DNA from: Casuarina equisetifolia
Lineage: Eukaryota > Streptophyta > Magnoliopsida > Fagales > Casuarinaceae
Direction: 5' to 3'
Assembly (NCBI GenBank): GCA_028551475.1
Contig: CM052355.1
Span: 930,001 to 994,000 of the forward strand
Length of the DNA stretch: 64,000 nucleotides
In this document: one piece after another, positions 1 to 13,506 of the stretch
How the letters are laid out: each line of letters opens with the position of its first letter
How positions within the stretch are numbered: the first letter of the stretch is position 1
The notes under the pieces: model-generated
The model's database searches: none
What the model was told of the DNA's origin: nothing
The model's input: the letters and a program-made list of their open reading frames with translations, nothing else
Made by a program: the position numbers and the translations under genes

Positions 1-558
1 TCTAATATGGTATTGAAACTAAAGATGAATCTCCACTTTGTAATCCCTTATACTTTAAAGTTGGGCCTCAATTTACTTGCAATACTTATATCATTATGCC
101 AATAAGAATGAGTGTTTAAGATAAGTGCTATCCCACATTGGAAGCATAAGAATAGACCCTAGAGTTTATAAGTGATAAGATTTTTCTACCTAATGTCTTA
201 AGATTTTGGGATGACCCTTGAACTAATAAGTGATGAAATCTTTTCACCTAATGCTTTAAAGTTTTGAAATGAATTTTCATACTCTAATAACTATAAACTA
301 ATATTCTTTTTATATGCTTAATTATTCCTCTTTCTTAGTTATTTAAAAAAATTAATTATTTCTAACATGATATTAAGTTTCATATTTAACTATTTTATTT
401 TTATTATTAATAGACTAAATCTTTGGGATTTTATTCTATTATTTATGATGAATTTATGAACTATGTCTTGTGACATCTTTTATAATCAAAGATGACAGTG
501 TATATAAAAAATTATAATTGTCTCATATTATTAATATTTTGTTAAAATATCCTTTCAC

Positions 559-584
559 ATATATATATATATATATATATATAT
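559..584. repeat. (AT)n microsatellite
   Basis: Uninterrupted alternating A/T of about 13 units in otherwise AT-rich intergenic DNA. Confidence 0.9.
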
Positions 585-3500
585 TCTAATATCTTAACCA
601 TCAAATTTAATGAATAAAGTTAGATCATTTAAAGATAAGATGTTCAGCCCAAGAAAGAAAACAACAGCTCATTGACTTTGCTTCTCGAAGATGGATATCA
701 GGCTGGCTAAGTTTAGACCAATGCTGGGTTTTCGTTCGCTCAACAAGCCCGAAAATTGGTGTCGGCCTCCTGTTCTCATTTCAAGCAGAACAGTGATGGG
801 CTCTGTTCAAAGGGACTCGCCTCCATTTCTACAAGCATTAAATCGTACAGCTCATGATGGTCTTCTATTGCACTACATGCAATCATGCAAACCCAAAGCT
901 CTCCTTTTCCAAAAGCAAGGTAGTACCATTAACATTTAAAAGATCTAAAATATTACTTTAAAAGCTAGTTTAAGATTAAAATATTTTTTTATTAAAATTT
1001 TGTTTTAAGAATATTATTTTTAAATATAAATTTTTTATTCCACACATAATTTTTTTCATACTAAACATTAGTAGGTTTATCACTACATATGAAATAATAG
1101 AATTAATCAACACTCTAATACTATATATAAAATATTCAATCTAAAATTTACTTTAGAAGTTGAATGATCTTTTTTTATTTAAGCTTTATTTTAAATATTA
1201 AATCTTTCAGTACAAACTCTAACCTTATATATAGAACAAAAGTTAGAAATTATTTAGGCCTCATTTTAAGTTAAGTAGTTTTCTGTCTCTCCCTGGTTAT
1301 TTTATATCTTCTTTCTCACGGAAAGTGATCCTAATTATGTGTCCTTTCTCGGGCTGCTGCAAAAGCTTTGTTTTGAATGTGGATTCAAACTGATCTTCTT
1401 GGTTAACCCAACGTATAATTATTTAGAAAGCCGAAGATGTCTGTATGTTATAATGGCTGTGGCGAGATCATCAAGTAGCCCAAGAAAAGCAACAGAGAAA
1501 CAACAACCCTGCACGTGGATGAAATCAGAAAATAATACTGACAATCTACGAGGAAGCAAAAGGAAATAGAAAGATTTGAGAATCAAACTCAAATCCAAAA
1601 AATCAATGATTCTACTTTTATCTTTTTTAATCTAATAATGAATATGCCAAGCCAAAGGTGATCTACCATACCTGTGTTTTTCAAAATGATGAGGTTAGTC
1701 ATGATTAAAAACAAGGAGGCAGCAGGAATAACATTGACATTTCTTATAAATAAAAACAAATAAAAATTTGGCATTAAAATGTTGTTTGAATGTTTTACAT
1801 TGTTTATAACTTGATGTAGAAATCTCTTGAAGTAATTATTATTCTTTTTATAAATTGATTTGAAAGATGAATTGAACTTCTTAATATAATATTAAAACTT
1901 ATAATTAAAGTATGTAAGATTATCTAACATAATAACGCATTGTGTAACCTATATACAGAATGACCGTCTTCCTCTTTCAAAATAATGACAACCTCCCATA
2001 ATTGGGCTGATGAAATCTTGCTGCACACTTTCAAAGGCAAAGTTCCCAACCGGATCCGATAATAACTGGACAAAGAACAACTGGCGGAAAAACAGTAGGT
2101 GTTAATAGGAAACTGGAAACCATCAACTTTGTCTAGTTTTCTATTTCCATCTTTCAAAGATGCTTCGGGATACCGGAATCTAAAGATGCCTCTGACCTTA
2201 ATAATAGAATACGTTGATTAGAAAACAAGGAATGGAGAAAACAAAGAGAAGAACAAGTCAAACGTGGCTATGCAGCCTTATTCAGGTAAAAGCAGCTCGT
2301 ACGAACAAACAATCTAAAGAAGAGGTCAAGCCATTCAACTGACATTATCAATGCACAAATGTTTAATTCTCGAGCTTATCTCTCTAGACTTTCTTTTTGG
2401 TTTTCTGGGTAACCAAACTTAGATTAGAAGACCAAAAGACCCACGCAACTCTTGATATTTGCAGAGATTATGATGGGATTAGTTTAACACAATAGTAACA
2501 TTACACAAAGTCTAAGTTGGTTGGTTCATTACCCCACCCAAAACGATTGTCGAAAAGAAGTTTGGTGGTGGAAAGCGGACCAAACCCCATATGAAAATGA
2601 TTATTCGTTGAGTTGGTAATTGTATTTCATCCACAGTTTTCTAATTGGTAGCTGATGCTGACCAATTTGTGAGTTTAAAAAACCGATCCGTTTTCTTTTT
2701 ATAATGGGTAGATCAACCTCATGAGATTCTAGACCTTGAAGGTTATGTTAGAAATTCCTTTATTCAGAAGTAGATTGGAGACTAGATGGTTTTTTTCCCC
2801 TAGTCTATGGATTCTGGGCTTAGGGTATACATCCTCTTATTCTCATAAGATCTAAACATCTAACTCTAAAGGTAAGGAAAGAGACCCTTAATACATTTAA
2901 AACTTCATCAAAATTCATTTTTTAATAATATGAAATTCAACATTTATGCTGTCAATACACTCTATCATCACAATATTTCAATGCAACGTATTCTATAATT
3001 TCACTTTTTATTACATAAACTTTAAGCTTATTCATATCTATAAGAGTATTAAATAAAATCAATTATGTAACAAAGCCTATGTTTAACTAAAAAACTCACC
3101 TAAAATAAAAAAAAGAGACTCATTACATTTTAAACTTGATCACAAAACATTTTTAGATAAAATTTATATGATCTGTCCTATTCAACTCTCCACAGATCGA
3201 GAGGGCAGTTGGTTTAAATTTCAAAACCCAAAGCAACAGTCTCTGAAAAAGAAGAGAACGAATAAAGTGTTAATAATAAGAGAGAGAGACACAGAGAGAG
3301 GGGGGAAAAGAAAAGGGAAAAAGGGGTTAATCATCCTTTACCCTGGTCACATGGAAAAGAAGCCAGAAAGTGAAAAAGCTGCAAACCTCCTACTGGTCCT
3401 GAGGAACACCATAATGATTTGGTGGGTTGGGCTGCCTGTTTCCAAGACCCCACGAAAGGCAGGTTACACCAGAGGCATTCCCATTCGACCCATCAACAAT

Positions 3501-4618
3501 TTTTCTGACCGATAAGAGTATTACCCCAGTCCCAGTCCCACACATCGGAAAGCGACACTTTGATTCTTCGACACCATTTTCACTATACTTTGAATTCTTC
3601 TTTAAGGATGATATTAAACTTCTTTTCTTAATACTTTTACCAACCAAAACAGAGCATGACAAGCATTGTTTGTAGCTTCCGTATAATCCAAATGTTGTAG
3701 AAGGAACATTCCAACCACAAAGCCAAAACATGTTAATCACCAATCTTTGTCTCTTTGTGCAATTGTAAAACGGGAATCCCACTTGGGATAAAATATCCAT
3801 GAATACGGAAAAGCAAAAAATAAAGAAAAAAAAAAGTAAAGGAAAAAAAGTTCAAATGTAAAGCAAAGAGGAACTAAAATCACATTGTCCAAGATTTCTT
3901 TTCTTTTCTTTTCTTTTTTCTTTTTTGATGTCACATTCTTGAAGGTAGAAGGGCACCAAAGCTAACAATAAATGGTCCCAAAATCCTTTATCTTATTCAA
4001 AATTAATTAAAAAGAAAAGGTATCGACGTTAAAAATGACTCCTAAACTAAAATGTCAAGAACGTAAAATTCTTATTTACATAGTTTTCAACATATTTGTC
4101 CCACCATAGACATGAGAAAATATATTTAACAAATACTTACTCTAAAACCATGAAAAACAAAACTTAAAATCTCTATTTTGATATTATACTAGAGAAGTTC
4201 ATCTTATCCTTCATATATCTATGTTTTAGACATACTTCAAACCAAAATATTAATAATATAAATTATCTTTATTTGCTCTATTTTCTTAGCTCAGATAAAA
4301 TGGATCTAACATTTGCATCATCATCTTAAAATGTGACTTAGTTAATGGTGAATGAACTTATATGTACTCTATTCTTCTTTCTCAAAGAATATAGATTCAA
4401 GATTTGTATTGTCATTCTAGAATGTTATTTAGTCTAATGACTGATTAATTAGGTTCTCCTTTTCTTGTAAGAATAGCTATAAGAAAAATAAGCTTTTTTT
4501 TGTTACAAATGGAACATTTGATACCATTTTTAGCAATACTTCTGACCCCTAAGGGATGTTTAGCTTGGGAGAAAAAATTTGGGGGAAAAAAAAATCCAAC
4601 CTTGAGGGAATCATTTTT

Positions 4619-4790
4619 CCACGTGTCAATAGTAAGAACGACAAAGTGGATTGGTCCCACAAAACCTAAAACCTCAGAGTCGGTAAGACAGAACCCCTTG
4701 TCTTCCTTAGCTTGAGTTTTACAGGAGACAGAAGGGGGAGAGAGAGAGAGAGAAGTCGACACTCTTCTCTCTCTTTTTCTCATAGAAGCA
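4619..4790 (+). promoter_or_regulatory. Putative promoter/5'UTR elements of the DYRK-type kinase gene
   Basis: A CCACGTGTC word at 4619-4627 has the ACGT core of a G-box/ABRE, about 280 bp before the start codon. A GA-rich run (about 4735-4760) followed by a CT-rich run (about 4768-4785) is typical of plant core promoters and 5' leaders. No convincing TATA box was seen. Assignment to this gene is by proximity only. Confidence 0.3.
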
Positions 4791-4905
4791 TGCAAACCTT
4801 GAACCATGTCATAGTTTCCCTTCCTACCCTTCTTTTCTCTCTCAATTCCCATGCTCACACCCCTCTCTCCCTCCTTCCGCTCACCTCTTTTGACTTTTCA
4901 CGTTC

Positions 4906-7900
4906 ATGGCGGTTTCCGACGTCGCGGCGGTCCTGGAGTTCCTCAGAAAAAATGGGTTTTCCGAGGCCGAGTCCGCTCTTAAAGAGGATATGACTGAAAA
5001 GGGTGAAGTGGGTTCCTTTGATTTCGAGAAATTCTTGTTTCCCATGGTGCCACCGCCGCCGCCGGTGAGAATTCCTTCGAGTGTCTGGCGATTGGGGACT
5101 CCGGCTGGCCGGGAATCCTCGCGGTCGAAGACCAGGTCCGAGGACGATGAGTTTGTCAGCTTGGGGTCTTCCACTTCGGACGTGTGTTCTTCAGGTACTT
5201 GTTCTTGCATTAAGTTTATGTTATCGTTGTGTTATAATAATCCAAGTTAAGTTCAAGATTTTTGCCAGTTCATTTTTTTGTTGATCTTCTGTTTCGTTTT
5301 GAGGATAACGGAGGAAAATAGAATAAAATAAATCTTGTTTTGGTTCGCTTGTTCTCATATGGTGTGTTATCCACTTTCCCTTGAATGAGATGTGTTTGTT
5401 TTTTGTGGCCCAAGATGATGCAATATTCATTAAGGCTCAAGAATCAAAATTTAGCTTCTCGGTTATACCTGAGCAAATTTCCGTATTTGGTTAATCAATT
5501 CTTCAGATCTAGTTCACGTTGTGGTCGGAGATGATACATACGTTTGTGATAGAGCACACAAGTGAGACTGTATCCTTATCTTCAGGAAACCAGATTTTCA
5601 TTTCTCATAGATTTTCCAGCGGATTCTCAGCAACCAAACGGGAACGTTTTACGGAACGTTGGTAAACTTCGTTGGTTCCTTTATTTTTTCATGCAAACTT
5701 TTTGCATGAGGTAAGCTTGGATTAGTTTCAGTAAAGAGGCCTGTTTTGACTGTGATCTACCTTGCTTAAGCTAAAATCATTCTTTTTAGATCGAAATACG
5801 GTAGAATCTTTTCTACACCGTCATTCTATCCTACCACTTTCTTTTCTATATTTGCCCGATGGAATAACCATTTCATTCGTCAACGCTTGCTGCTTTAAAA
5901 CTATTGCACATCAGGAATCATTGCTTAGAATTCCTTTGGATGATTTAACCACAACTGCTATGGCTACTTTTTCGTTTGTCACTGATCCTTGTCTGAAATG
6001 TGTATTTCAGATGGTTGCAACTAACCAGTCATAGCAACCTCGGGATTAGCAAACCAGTCAAATTGCAAACTTTATGCACTTGCAGTGTCCCCTTATTGTT
6101 TCTTATATTTTCTATTTTTCTTCCCTGTTTGTTGGCAGCACATTTTCACAATCTTGAATGTTTTTGTTACTGCAGGATTCATAAACCCATATGGAATGCG
6201 ATCATCATCTCAAGATACTTCAGGAACTTCCTCGGATAATTTATCTCAATTTGGCACAGCTCGTGATTACCCCGATTTAGATATGCAAAATGACCTTTTT
6301 TGGTACGATGAGAAAGATGATGGCGACTTTATGACTCCTTGCTTTGAAGGCCCAGACTTCTTTGCCTGTCCAAGTGAGGATAAGTTTGTCATGACCTCAG
6401 AGAATGAGAAGCAACATGAGAACTCACAGGAAAAGAAATGTCTTTTTTACCTTGATCCATTGAATGACGAAGATGAGGTTCATGTTGTGGATTATTATAA
6501 TTTCTATGGAAAATATGAATCTGGAGGGGGCATTAAAGGGGAGTCCAAAGGTCTCGATACTTATGGTTATTCAGTGCCTGTTTGCAAGTGTTGTGTGGAA
6601 GATGGAGAATCTTATGGTGTGAATCCTGTAGAGCACCGCTATCTGGGCACCAAAGGAGCTGTTTTGAATGACTTTCAGTTTAAGGCTGTGGACGATATTC
6701 CCACTGACTGTGACTCTGCTGCACAAAATGAAATAAACAAGTTTAAAGGTTCTTATGAATTGGATATTAAAGTTGCTGAGAAAGATTACAAAGGGAATGG
6801 AACCAACAGCTATGAATTTGGAGATGGTGGAAAAGGAAATGCAGAAGCCCACGAGCCTGATGCTACTGCAGAAGGGGAGGATATTACTGATGATCTTCTT
6901 ATGTGCAATTCGCTAAATGAGGAACATGAAGTGTTTGAACTTAGAATCATCCACAGAAAAAACAGGTTTCATGGACGTTCCTTCTTCCATTTTGCTTTCT
7001 GTTGCGTCATGGTTAATTCTTGGTTTTTAAGTCCTGAAGTATTTGTTTTTTGTTTCTTAAGCAAAGTTATCACAATTTATCTGGGTTAAAATAACTTGTT
7101 CTGATTCAGAGTGTACAAAGGCTTGGAATTTTGATTATAGCTGTAAAAGTGTCATACAGTTAGTTCTCTGTAATATCCTTCGTGCACTCTAAATCAGTTG
7201 GAGTGTAGAGTTTCATAAACCTGAATTTTGGTTTGGAGTGCCAGGTTTCATATTCTTACAAGAAAACAAGTATCTGCCAATCCTAGTAGCAATGGGATGT
7301 CCTTAGAAGTTCCATAAAATTTCAGGTTGATACGTGGCAATCAGTTGTACTCATGTTTTATGCCACATACAGGACTGGATTTGAAGAAAACAAGGATCTG
7401 CCTATTGTGATGAATACAGTCATTGCTGGCAGATATTATGTAACTGAGTACTTGGGTTCAGCTGCTTTCAGTAGGGTTGTTCAGGCCCACGATCTTCACA
7501 CAGGAATTAATGTTTGCCTGAAGATCATAAAAAATGATAAAGATTTTTTCGATCAAAGTTTGGACGAAATAAAACTCTTAAAGCTTGTCAACAAGCATGA
7601 CCCTGCTGATGAGCACCACATTTTGCGTCTCTATGACTTCTTTTATCATCAGGTATTTTTCTTCTTATTTGCTGTTCAAATAATTCATACTTGTATGTTT
7701 TAAGTTGCTCTATGTGATTCAAAGACAACATATGTAATTTATTGAACTTCCTTTTCAAAACCATATATTTTTGCATATCCGTTTTTGGGTTTGGATGTGT
7801 ATATGACCATCATAAATAGTTTAGCTATAATGGTCCTATTAAAATCATTTATTGGATTCATTACAATTGACCGCTATTTATTTACATTGTAGTTCAGTAA

Positions 7901-9751
7901 CCTATTGTAGAACTTTCTTGGTGAATAATGCAGGAGCATCTCTTCATTGTTTGTGAACTCCTCCGGGCAAACTTATATGAATTTCAGAAATTCAATCAAG
8001 AATCTGGTGGAGAATATTATTTTAATATGAGCAGATTGCAGGTTTGTTCAATTAGAACATTTACTTATAGTGCTTCTTTAGTTTGATTCGTTGTGTTGTT
8101 TATTTTGTCAAGACCTTTTCCGTTGTGGTATAAGTGCCTCTGATACACACAACCCATATGGCTGATGCCTGCCCAGCTGCACAGTGCCACTTTCTGAGCC
8201 AGGATATCTGGCTCTTCTAATGAAGATTTTGTGTTTGTTAATGTGAAGTCACTAGCCATCTTTCAGACATGGAAGTTTCATCTAGTGGAAAATTTTATTC
8301 AAATAAAGAAGTAAAACAGCCACTTTGAAACTAAACATTTTTATTCAAATATTTCCTCGTCACAGGTCATAACCCGACAGTGTTTAGAGGCATTGGAATA
8401 CTTGCATGGCCTGGGAATCATTCACTGTGATCTAAAACCAGAGAACATTCTTATCAAAAGTTACAGAAGATGCGAGATAAAGGTTATCGATCTAGGAAGC
8501 AGTTGCTTTCACACAGACAACTTGTGCCTATACGTACAATCCCGTTCTTATAGAGCGCCTGAAGTGATCCTAGGCCTTCCATATGACCAAAGGATTGACA
8601 TGTGGTCTCTTGGCTGTATCTTGGCTGAGCTGTGCTCTGGTGAAGTATGTCATCGTCTTGGCTTGTCTCTGTAATTAAGTTTAGTTATAATGTAATAGTA
8701 CTAGATGATTGCCTTTAGTATCAAGAAATAAATCCCATAATTAGTATCAGGAAATAAATCCCATAATTAATGATTTTGTTCTGGGGATACATATGCTCTC
8801 CAGGTGCTGTTTCCAAATGATTCGGTTGTGATGATCCTTGCACGCATGATCGGAATGCTTGGTCCTATTGATCTGGAGATGTTGGAACAGGGCCAGGAGA
8901 CGCACAAGTATTTCACAAAAGAATATGATCTTTATCACATAAATGAGGTCTGTTCCCTCTCCTATCCTGATGCATGAAGTATAAGGGAGTCTACATGTTG
9001 TACATGTTTCTCTCAACAAGAGCACTATGATCTGAGTTCTTACTTGTGGATGTGACGCATGACATATTAACTTGTTATCTTGGTTGTGAAAATGCATTAT
9101 AAATTCAGTAGGGATGAACCCAACTTTTTCATTCCATTTTGCTAAATTTTCTTATCCTGATCACTGACTTCATCTTCTTCTGATACAATCCGTCCTCTTA
9201 TCTTTTCTTTTTCAACCGAGAAGCGTTAATGGCCACTATCTTAATCGGTTTCCTAACCTACCCTTTACTTTATTTGAAAAGTTAATTTACTGTATGCAAA
9301 GGCTGAAGGCTTTAGTATAAAATTATGACATATAACAATAAGCTGCTAATTTCTCATTCTAATCTGCACATAAACTCTTTTTGTCTCTGTTATATAGAAA
9401 TGCAGAAAATACTTCACCAGTACCACTGTGTATTTGTAGGCTGCTACCTTCTTTTTTATGTCTGAAGTACGGAAAAAACATGCCAAAAGCATATATACAT
9501 GGTTATGCATTAAGATTGTGAAACTACAACTCAATATGGATTTACATTTCTGCTCTCACATGACATGCTGTGTTCAGGAGACAAACCAACTGGAGTACAT
9601 AATTCCTGAGTCATCCATGTTGGAGCATCGGCTGCCGGTTACCGATGCTGGGTTCATCGACTTCGTGAGGAACTTGCTCGAGATCAATCCAGAGAGGCGT
9701 CCAACGGCAGTCGAGGCACTCGAGCACCCATGGCTTTCCCACTCATACTAG
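4906..9751 (+). CDS. Plant DYRK-type dual-specificity protein kinase with N-terminal LisH-like segment (DYRKP)
   Basis: Seven exons can be joined in frame with GT-AG introns: 4906-5194, 6176-6965, 7373-7652, 7934-8041, 8366-8644, 8804-8947, 9578-9751 (2,064 nt, 687 aa). The N-terminus (about residues 5-30, with [17 protein letters not shown]) matches a LisH-like dimerisation helix, as in plant-specific DYRKs. Residues about 100-360 are acidic and poorly conserved. The kinase domain runs from about 377 to the end: [14 protein letters not shown] glycine loop, VCLKIIK (Lys about 410), IHCDLKPEN (catalytic Asp about 511), DLGSS in place of DFG, and the DYRK/CMGC activation segment [11 protein letters not shown]. 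It should phosphorylate Ser/Thr and autophosphorylate the activation-loop Tyr; substrates are unknown. The C-terminus ([13 protein letters not shown]) is complete. The start has no in-frame upstream ATG nearby and fits the family. Family assignment is firm; the subgroup name is from memory. Confidence 0.92.
8715..8766 (+). repeat. 26-bp tandem duplication in kinase intron 5
   Basis: Two adjacent 26-bp units beginning ttagtatca at 8715 and 8741 differ at one base. They lie in the intron between kinase exons 5 and 6 and do not touch either splice site. Confidence 0.85.
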
Positions 9752-10730
9752 TTATTGCTAAAACTTGTGGAGTTCTTGTGGTCTTATTTCTCAGTTTTGA
9801 AGAACCGTCTCATAAGCAGGATAGCTTTGAGCGTGAGTGGAGAGAGTTTCTGGTTCCAGTTTTGGTTGCATAGATGCTGTTACATGGGTTTTTTGTATTG
9901 TACATTTATTTTTTAATTCACACGTGGATACTTTTGTACAAAGCTTGTGTCCAATTTTTTTCACCTTTTAGTTGATGGGGGGTGTTGGAAGTCACCAAGG
10001 TGCTTTAGATTCATAAACTTGGCGACAGGGCCTGATCAAATAATCCCTGCTCCAATGTGGAATCTATGCTCAATGGAGGGAAGGTGCCTGTAATGTCCTG
10101 CAGTCTCAAATGAGTGTTCAGTTTGATTCAGCTGAATGTGTTTGTTACTACACTGTTCTATGTGCCTAAACGTGGAGTACAATTCAAAATCAAAGCAATA
10201 TAATTGTGAATGATGTTAAAAAGATTTATTTTCTCCCTTGAAATTAATTGCTAGAAGATAGTGATGTATTCATATAAAAAGATAATGTCATGTCAAGATA
10301 TCAACAATGTAAAATTTGTGTCAATTACAACAAATATGTGACCAAGTTTAGTTGAATCCAAGTACAAAGTAATAGAAGATTATGAGATTATAACTATGAT
10401 GAAATTAAATGCATGCCTTTCATTTATATTGAAAATGTCTTGTATCAATACATTAATAATATGAAACATTAACTTCAATAAATGTGTGAAAAAGTTTGTC
10501 TAGATCTAGGCACAATAGTATGAAATCATATTAAATTAATAAACTAGTAATACAAGACACACAATTTCAATAAATGATTGACAAAATTTTATTTAGGTTT
10601 ATATTAAAATATTGACAATGTGAAATAAACTGCTTTTAGCAAATGGATAACAAATCTTTGTCTAACAATCAAAGCCAAATATTATAAGTTTTTTCTATAT
10701 TTATTTTGAGAAAAAATTCCATTAAACCAA
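9752..10730. other. 3' flank of kinase gene, then AT-rich intergenic DNA
   Basis: The first 400 bp or so is probably 3'UTR (T-rich, several potential AATAAA-like words), followed by AT-rich sequence with no coding signal on either strand. Confidence 0.4.
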
Positions 10731-11975
10731 GATATTCACATTTACTTTTAATATTAACAACATTAGTTCAGTATGGAATACATTACTTTTATCAAACAAA
10801 GTTTTATTTAAATTGAAATACAAAAGTAGGAAATCAATGAAAACCACAATAAAATTACAATGTGGATCTCACATTGTTTATAAGACAATATTATCTCAAA
10901 ACATTAATAAATATGTGATTTACTATTTTCAAAAAATGTGTGACAACAAGTTTATTTGGGTCCAAGTAAAGACTTTATTTTTTAACATTTAATATAAAAT
11001 TGTTAGATAAAATTGATGTATTGGTGACATAAAACAAACTATTTTTAACAAGTATGTGACAAATCTACATACAAGAACAAAAACAAAAGGTTATAAAATC
11101 TTTCCCATTTATTACGAGGCAAGAGATTATAAACCCAAGATATTGACATCTACTTTTAATATCAACAACGACGGGTCCACCACAAGGGGAGATCACAACT
11201 TCTGTCCCTACTAGAATTTGATGAACCATCATACCAGCCGCCTGAAATCACGTAAGATGTGCCAATTGGAAAAACATACGTAAGCCAAGATCGTCGACGT
11301 TCATACTCTGTAAAGGAAGTAGACGATAGCGGCTGGGCATGAGTGTACCGCATCAAATCCTTTCAATATATCAAATTACAACCAAATTACATATATCTTA
11401 TATTTACTACAAAATGGTACTAAATTAAGAAATTAATAATAGAGACACACCGTCATCAATAAATGGATGAAATTTTTTTTATCTAGGTCCATAAATAGAA
11501 GCGGGAGGCTATGAAATTTTTTACATTTGTTATAAACACAAATGAAATTAAAATGTTAGTAATGTAAAATAAACTACTTTTGGCAAATCCAATAATAAGA
11601 GCCAAAAACTATGCAAATTTTTCACATTTATTACAAGAGAATAGGAGATTAAACCAAGATACTAACATCTGCCCTCAATACCAATAGCATTAGGGCCACC
11701 ATAGGAGAAGAAAATATATAACAAAAGTCAAAGATAATGAAGATTTTTATATTTGTTACAAGAAAATGGGAGATTAAACCAAGGTATTGGCATCCACATT
11801 CAACATCAATAACACTAGGTCCACCACAAGAGAAGAAAATGTATAACAAATCTATGTCCAATAACAAAAGTCAAAGGTGATGAAAAATTTCATGTATACT
11901 AACAAGATAAGAGAAGATTAAAGCAAGATGTTGACATGGCTTTGAATATTAACAACAACATGTCCACCACAAGGG
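10731..11975. repeat. Degenerate dispersed/tandem repeat cluster
   Basis: A unit of roughly 60 bp starting 'attaaaccaagatattgaca' and ending 'ccaccacaagagaag' recurs with decay near 10733, 11131, 11653, 11775 and 11913. Flanking text also recurs: 'aaataaactacttttggcaaat' variants near 10623, 11035 and 11567, and 'ccactagaatttgatgaac' variants near 11206 and 11982. Spacing varies from about 120 to 520 bp. It encodes nothing recognisable and is most likely an old non-coding repeat or nested LTR remnants. Confidence 0.6.
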
Positions 11976-13506
11976 TTGATTACCCACTAGAATTTAACGA
12001 CCCATCATATCATCCAATCTGACATGAACCACGTAGCATGTGCATGATGGAAAATGTTAGGTTGCACCATGTGAGGGTTGTTAAATCGATGTTTAAAACT
12101 AACCTTTGGATCAAGTGATGGTATAGATTGTGCAGAGGATAATGGGTAGGCCCGAGCGTAGGGCATGAAATCTGTTTCCCTATGAATCATCGGTAATAAT
12201 TAGGAAGGACAAAGTCAGAAAGAGCGAAAGATTGTCTCTTCCAATTGGCAACTTCTGTACCCAAAGCCCCTCAAATCTGCCTTTCACTTTCATGCTTTTG
12301 TTCCCTCTTCCACCCTTTCCACGCCCACACTTCCCCGTAGCGCGTGCACTCCTGCCACAATCATTGCTGCCTTAAGGCCGGCCTCATCCTCTCGGTTCCT
12401 TGCGTTTCACATTTTCCATTCATCTTCGGCCACACAAAAGGGGCAGGCTCCATCTTTGTGATTGTAAACATAAACAAGCAAAAGTTCTCACAATGTAAGT
12501 TGAATTACAATATGATTCAGGTTAAATCACTACAATGATAGTACATGTTGACGAAATAGAGCAATCTTGTCTTATAATTAAAATTTTTTACAGTTAAGTT
12601 TAAATATAATAAATGTTAAAATTTAGTGTATATATATATTTTGTACTAATAATTTTTTACTAAAATTATACATTTTCTACACAAAAAGAACTTTTAAAAA
12701 TATAGTTATAATTTTTTGGCTTAATACTTGATCCTAACATAATTGTTAAAATATGCATTTTTTCTTTAAAATAACTATTAAGAGATAAAAACCTTGAATC
12801 CATAGAGAGCATGTGAAATTAAAACATAGTAACATAAAATAATTATTATTTTTAACAAAAATAAATAATAAAAAATAAGAAAATATAATTAATATAAAAA
12901 TTATTATTATTAACAGTATAACTCTATTTAATCGATAAACTCTTAGAATATTAACCTTGTATGATTAATTAGTGTATGCAACAATTAATACAAGAAGATT
13001 AATGCTTGGATGGGTTTAGACACTTATCATAAAAAGTAATAAATGTCACTATTCTTTTGTAAATAATTAAAATAAATAATTTATATGTAAAAATGAATGA
13101 AAACTTTTACAGAGTTTTTAATGTATAAATACAAAAAAGATAAAAGAAGTAAGAAATATTCTTACTTAATATGAATGTGTTTCTTGTAATAATAAGTAAG
13201 GATTAACATTATCCATAGTTACAAATTTTCATCATCTTATGTTTAATCAATTAAGTAGAACAATGGAATAGAGTTTAAAGCAACATATTTGTAAGAATAT
13301 TCCTGAGGAGAAAAGAAGTCCCGAGAGTAGTCCCGCACGCAACAGCAGCGCGTGGCCTCGGGTCTTTCGTCCTCGACGAGAAGAACGACTACATCTCTCG
13401 GAAGTCAGACAAACACAGAGCCATTAACGAACATATCCGACCCCGAGCGTACATTGGGATCCTACCTGCTCGTCTTCTCCGAAAGCGAGAGAGTAGCCCT
13501 TCGCGG
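11976..13506. other. Intergenic; upstream region of phosphatase gene
   Basis: No gene seen. About 12200-12460 is less AT-rich and C/T-rich on the plus strand, like a leader or promoter, but no open frame follows. 13300-13506 is GC-richer and is probably promoter plus 5'UTR of the phosphatase gene. Confidence 0.4.

Larger units (their letters stand above)
1..4905. other. Intergenic stretch, no gene recognised
   Basis: AT-rich sequence with only short open frames on either strand, none resembling a known family. It contains an AT dinucleotide run near 559, a run of CTTTT units near 3896-3920, and the promoter region of the kinase gene that starts at 4906. The opening bases (a variant of the phrase 'taatatggtattgaaac') resemble text often seen in decayed plant LTR elements, but no element could be delimited. 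Confidence 0.5.

Noticed and set aside
691-939. 82-codon open frame with a possible splice donor near its end
   Set aside because: No family resemblance and no convincing downstream exon; the frame at 1339-1569 could not be joined to it with confidence.
3390-3800. 136-codon open frame, minus strand
   Set aside because: Low-complexity, overlapped by open frames on the other strand, no domain; likely chance.
4445-4858. 137-codon open frame, minus strand, in the kinase promoter
   Set aside because: Made largely of translated GA/CT runs; no domain.
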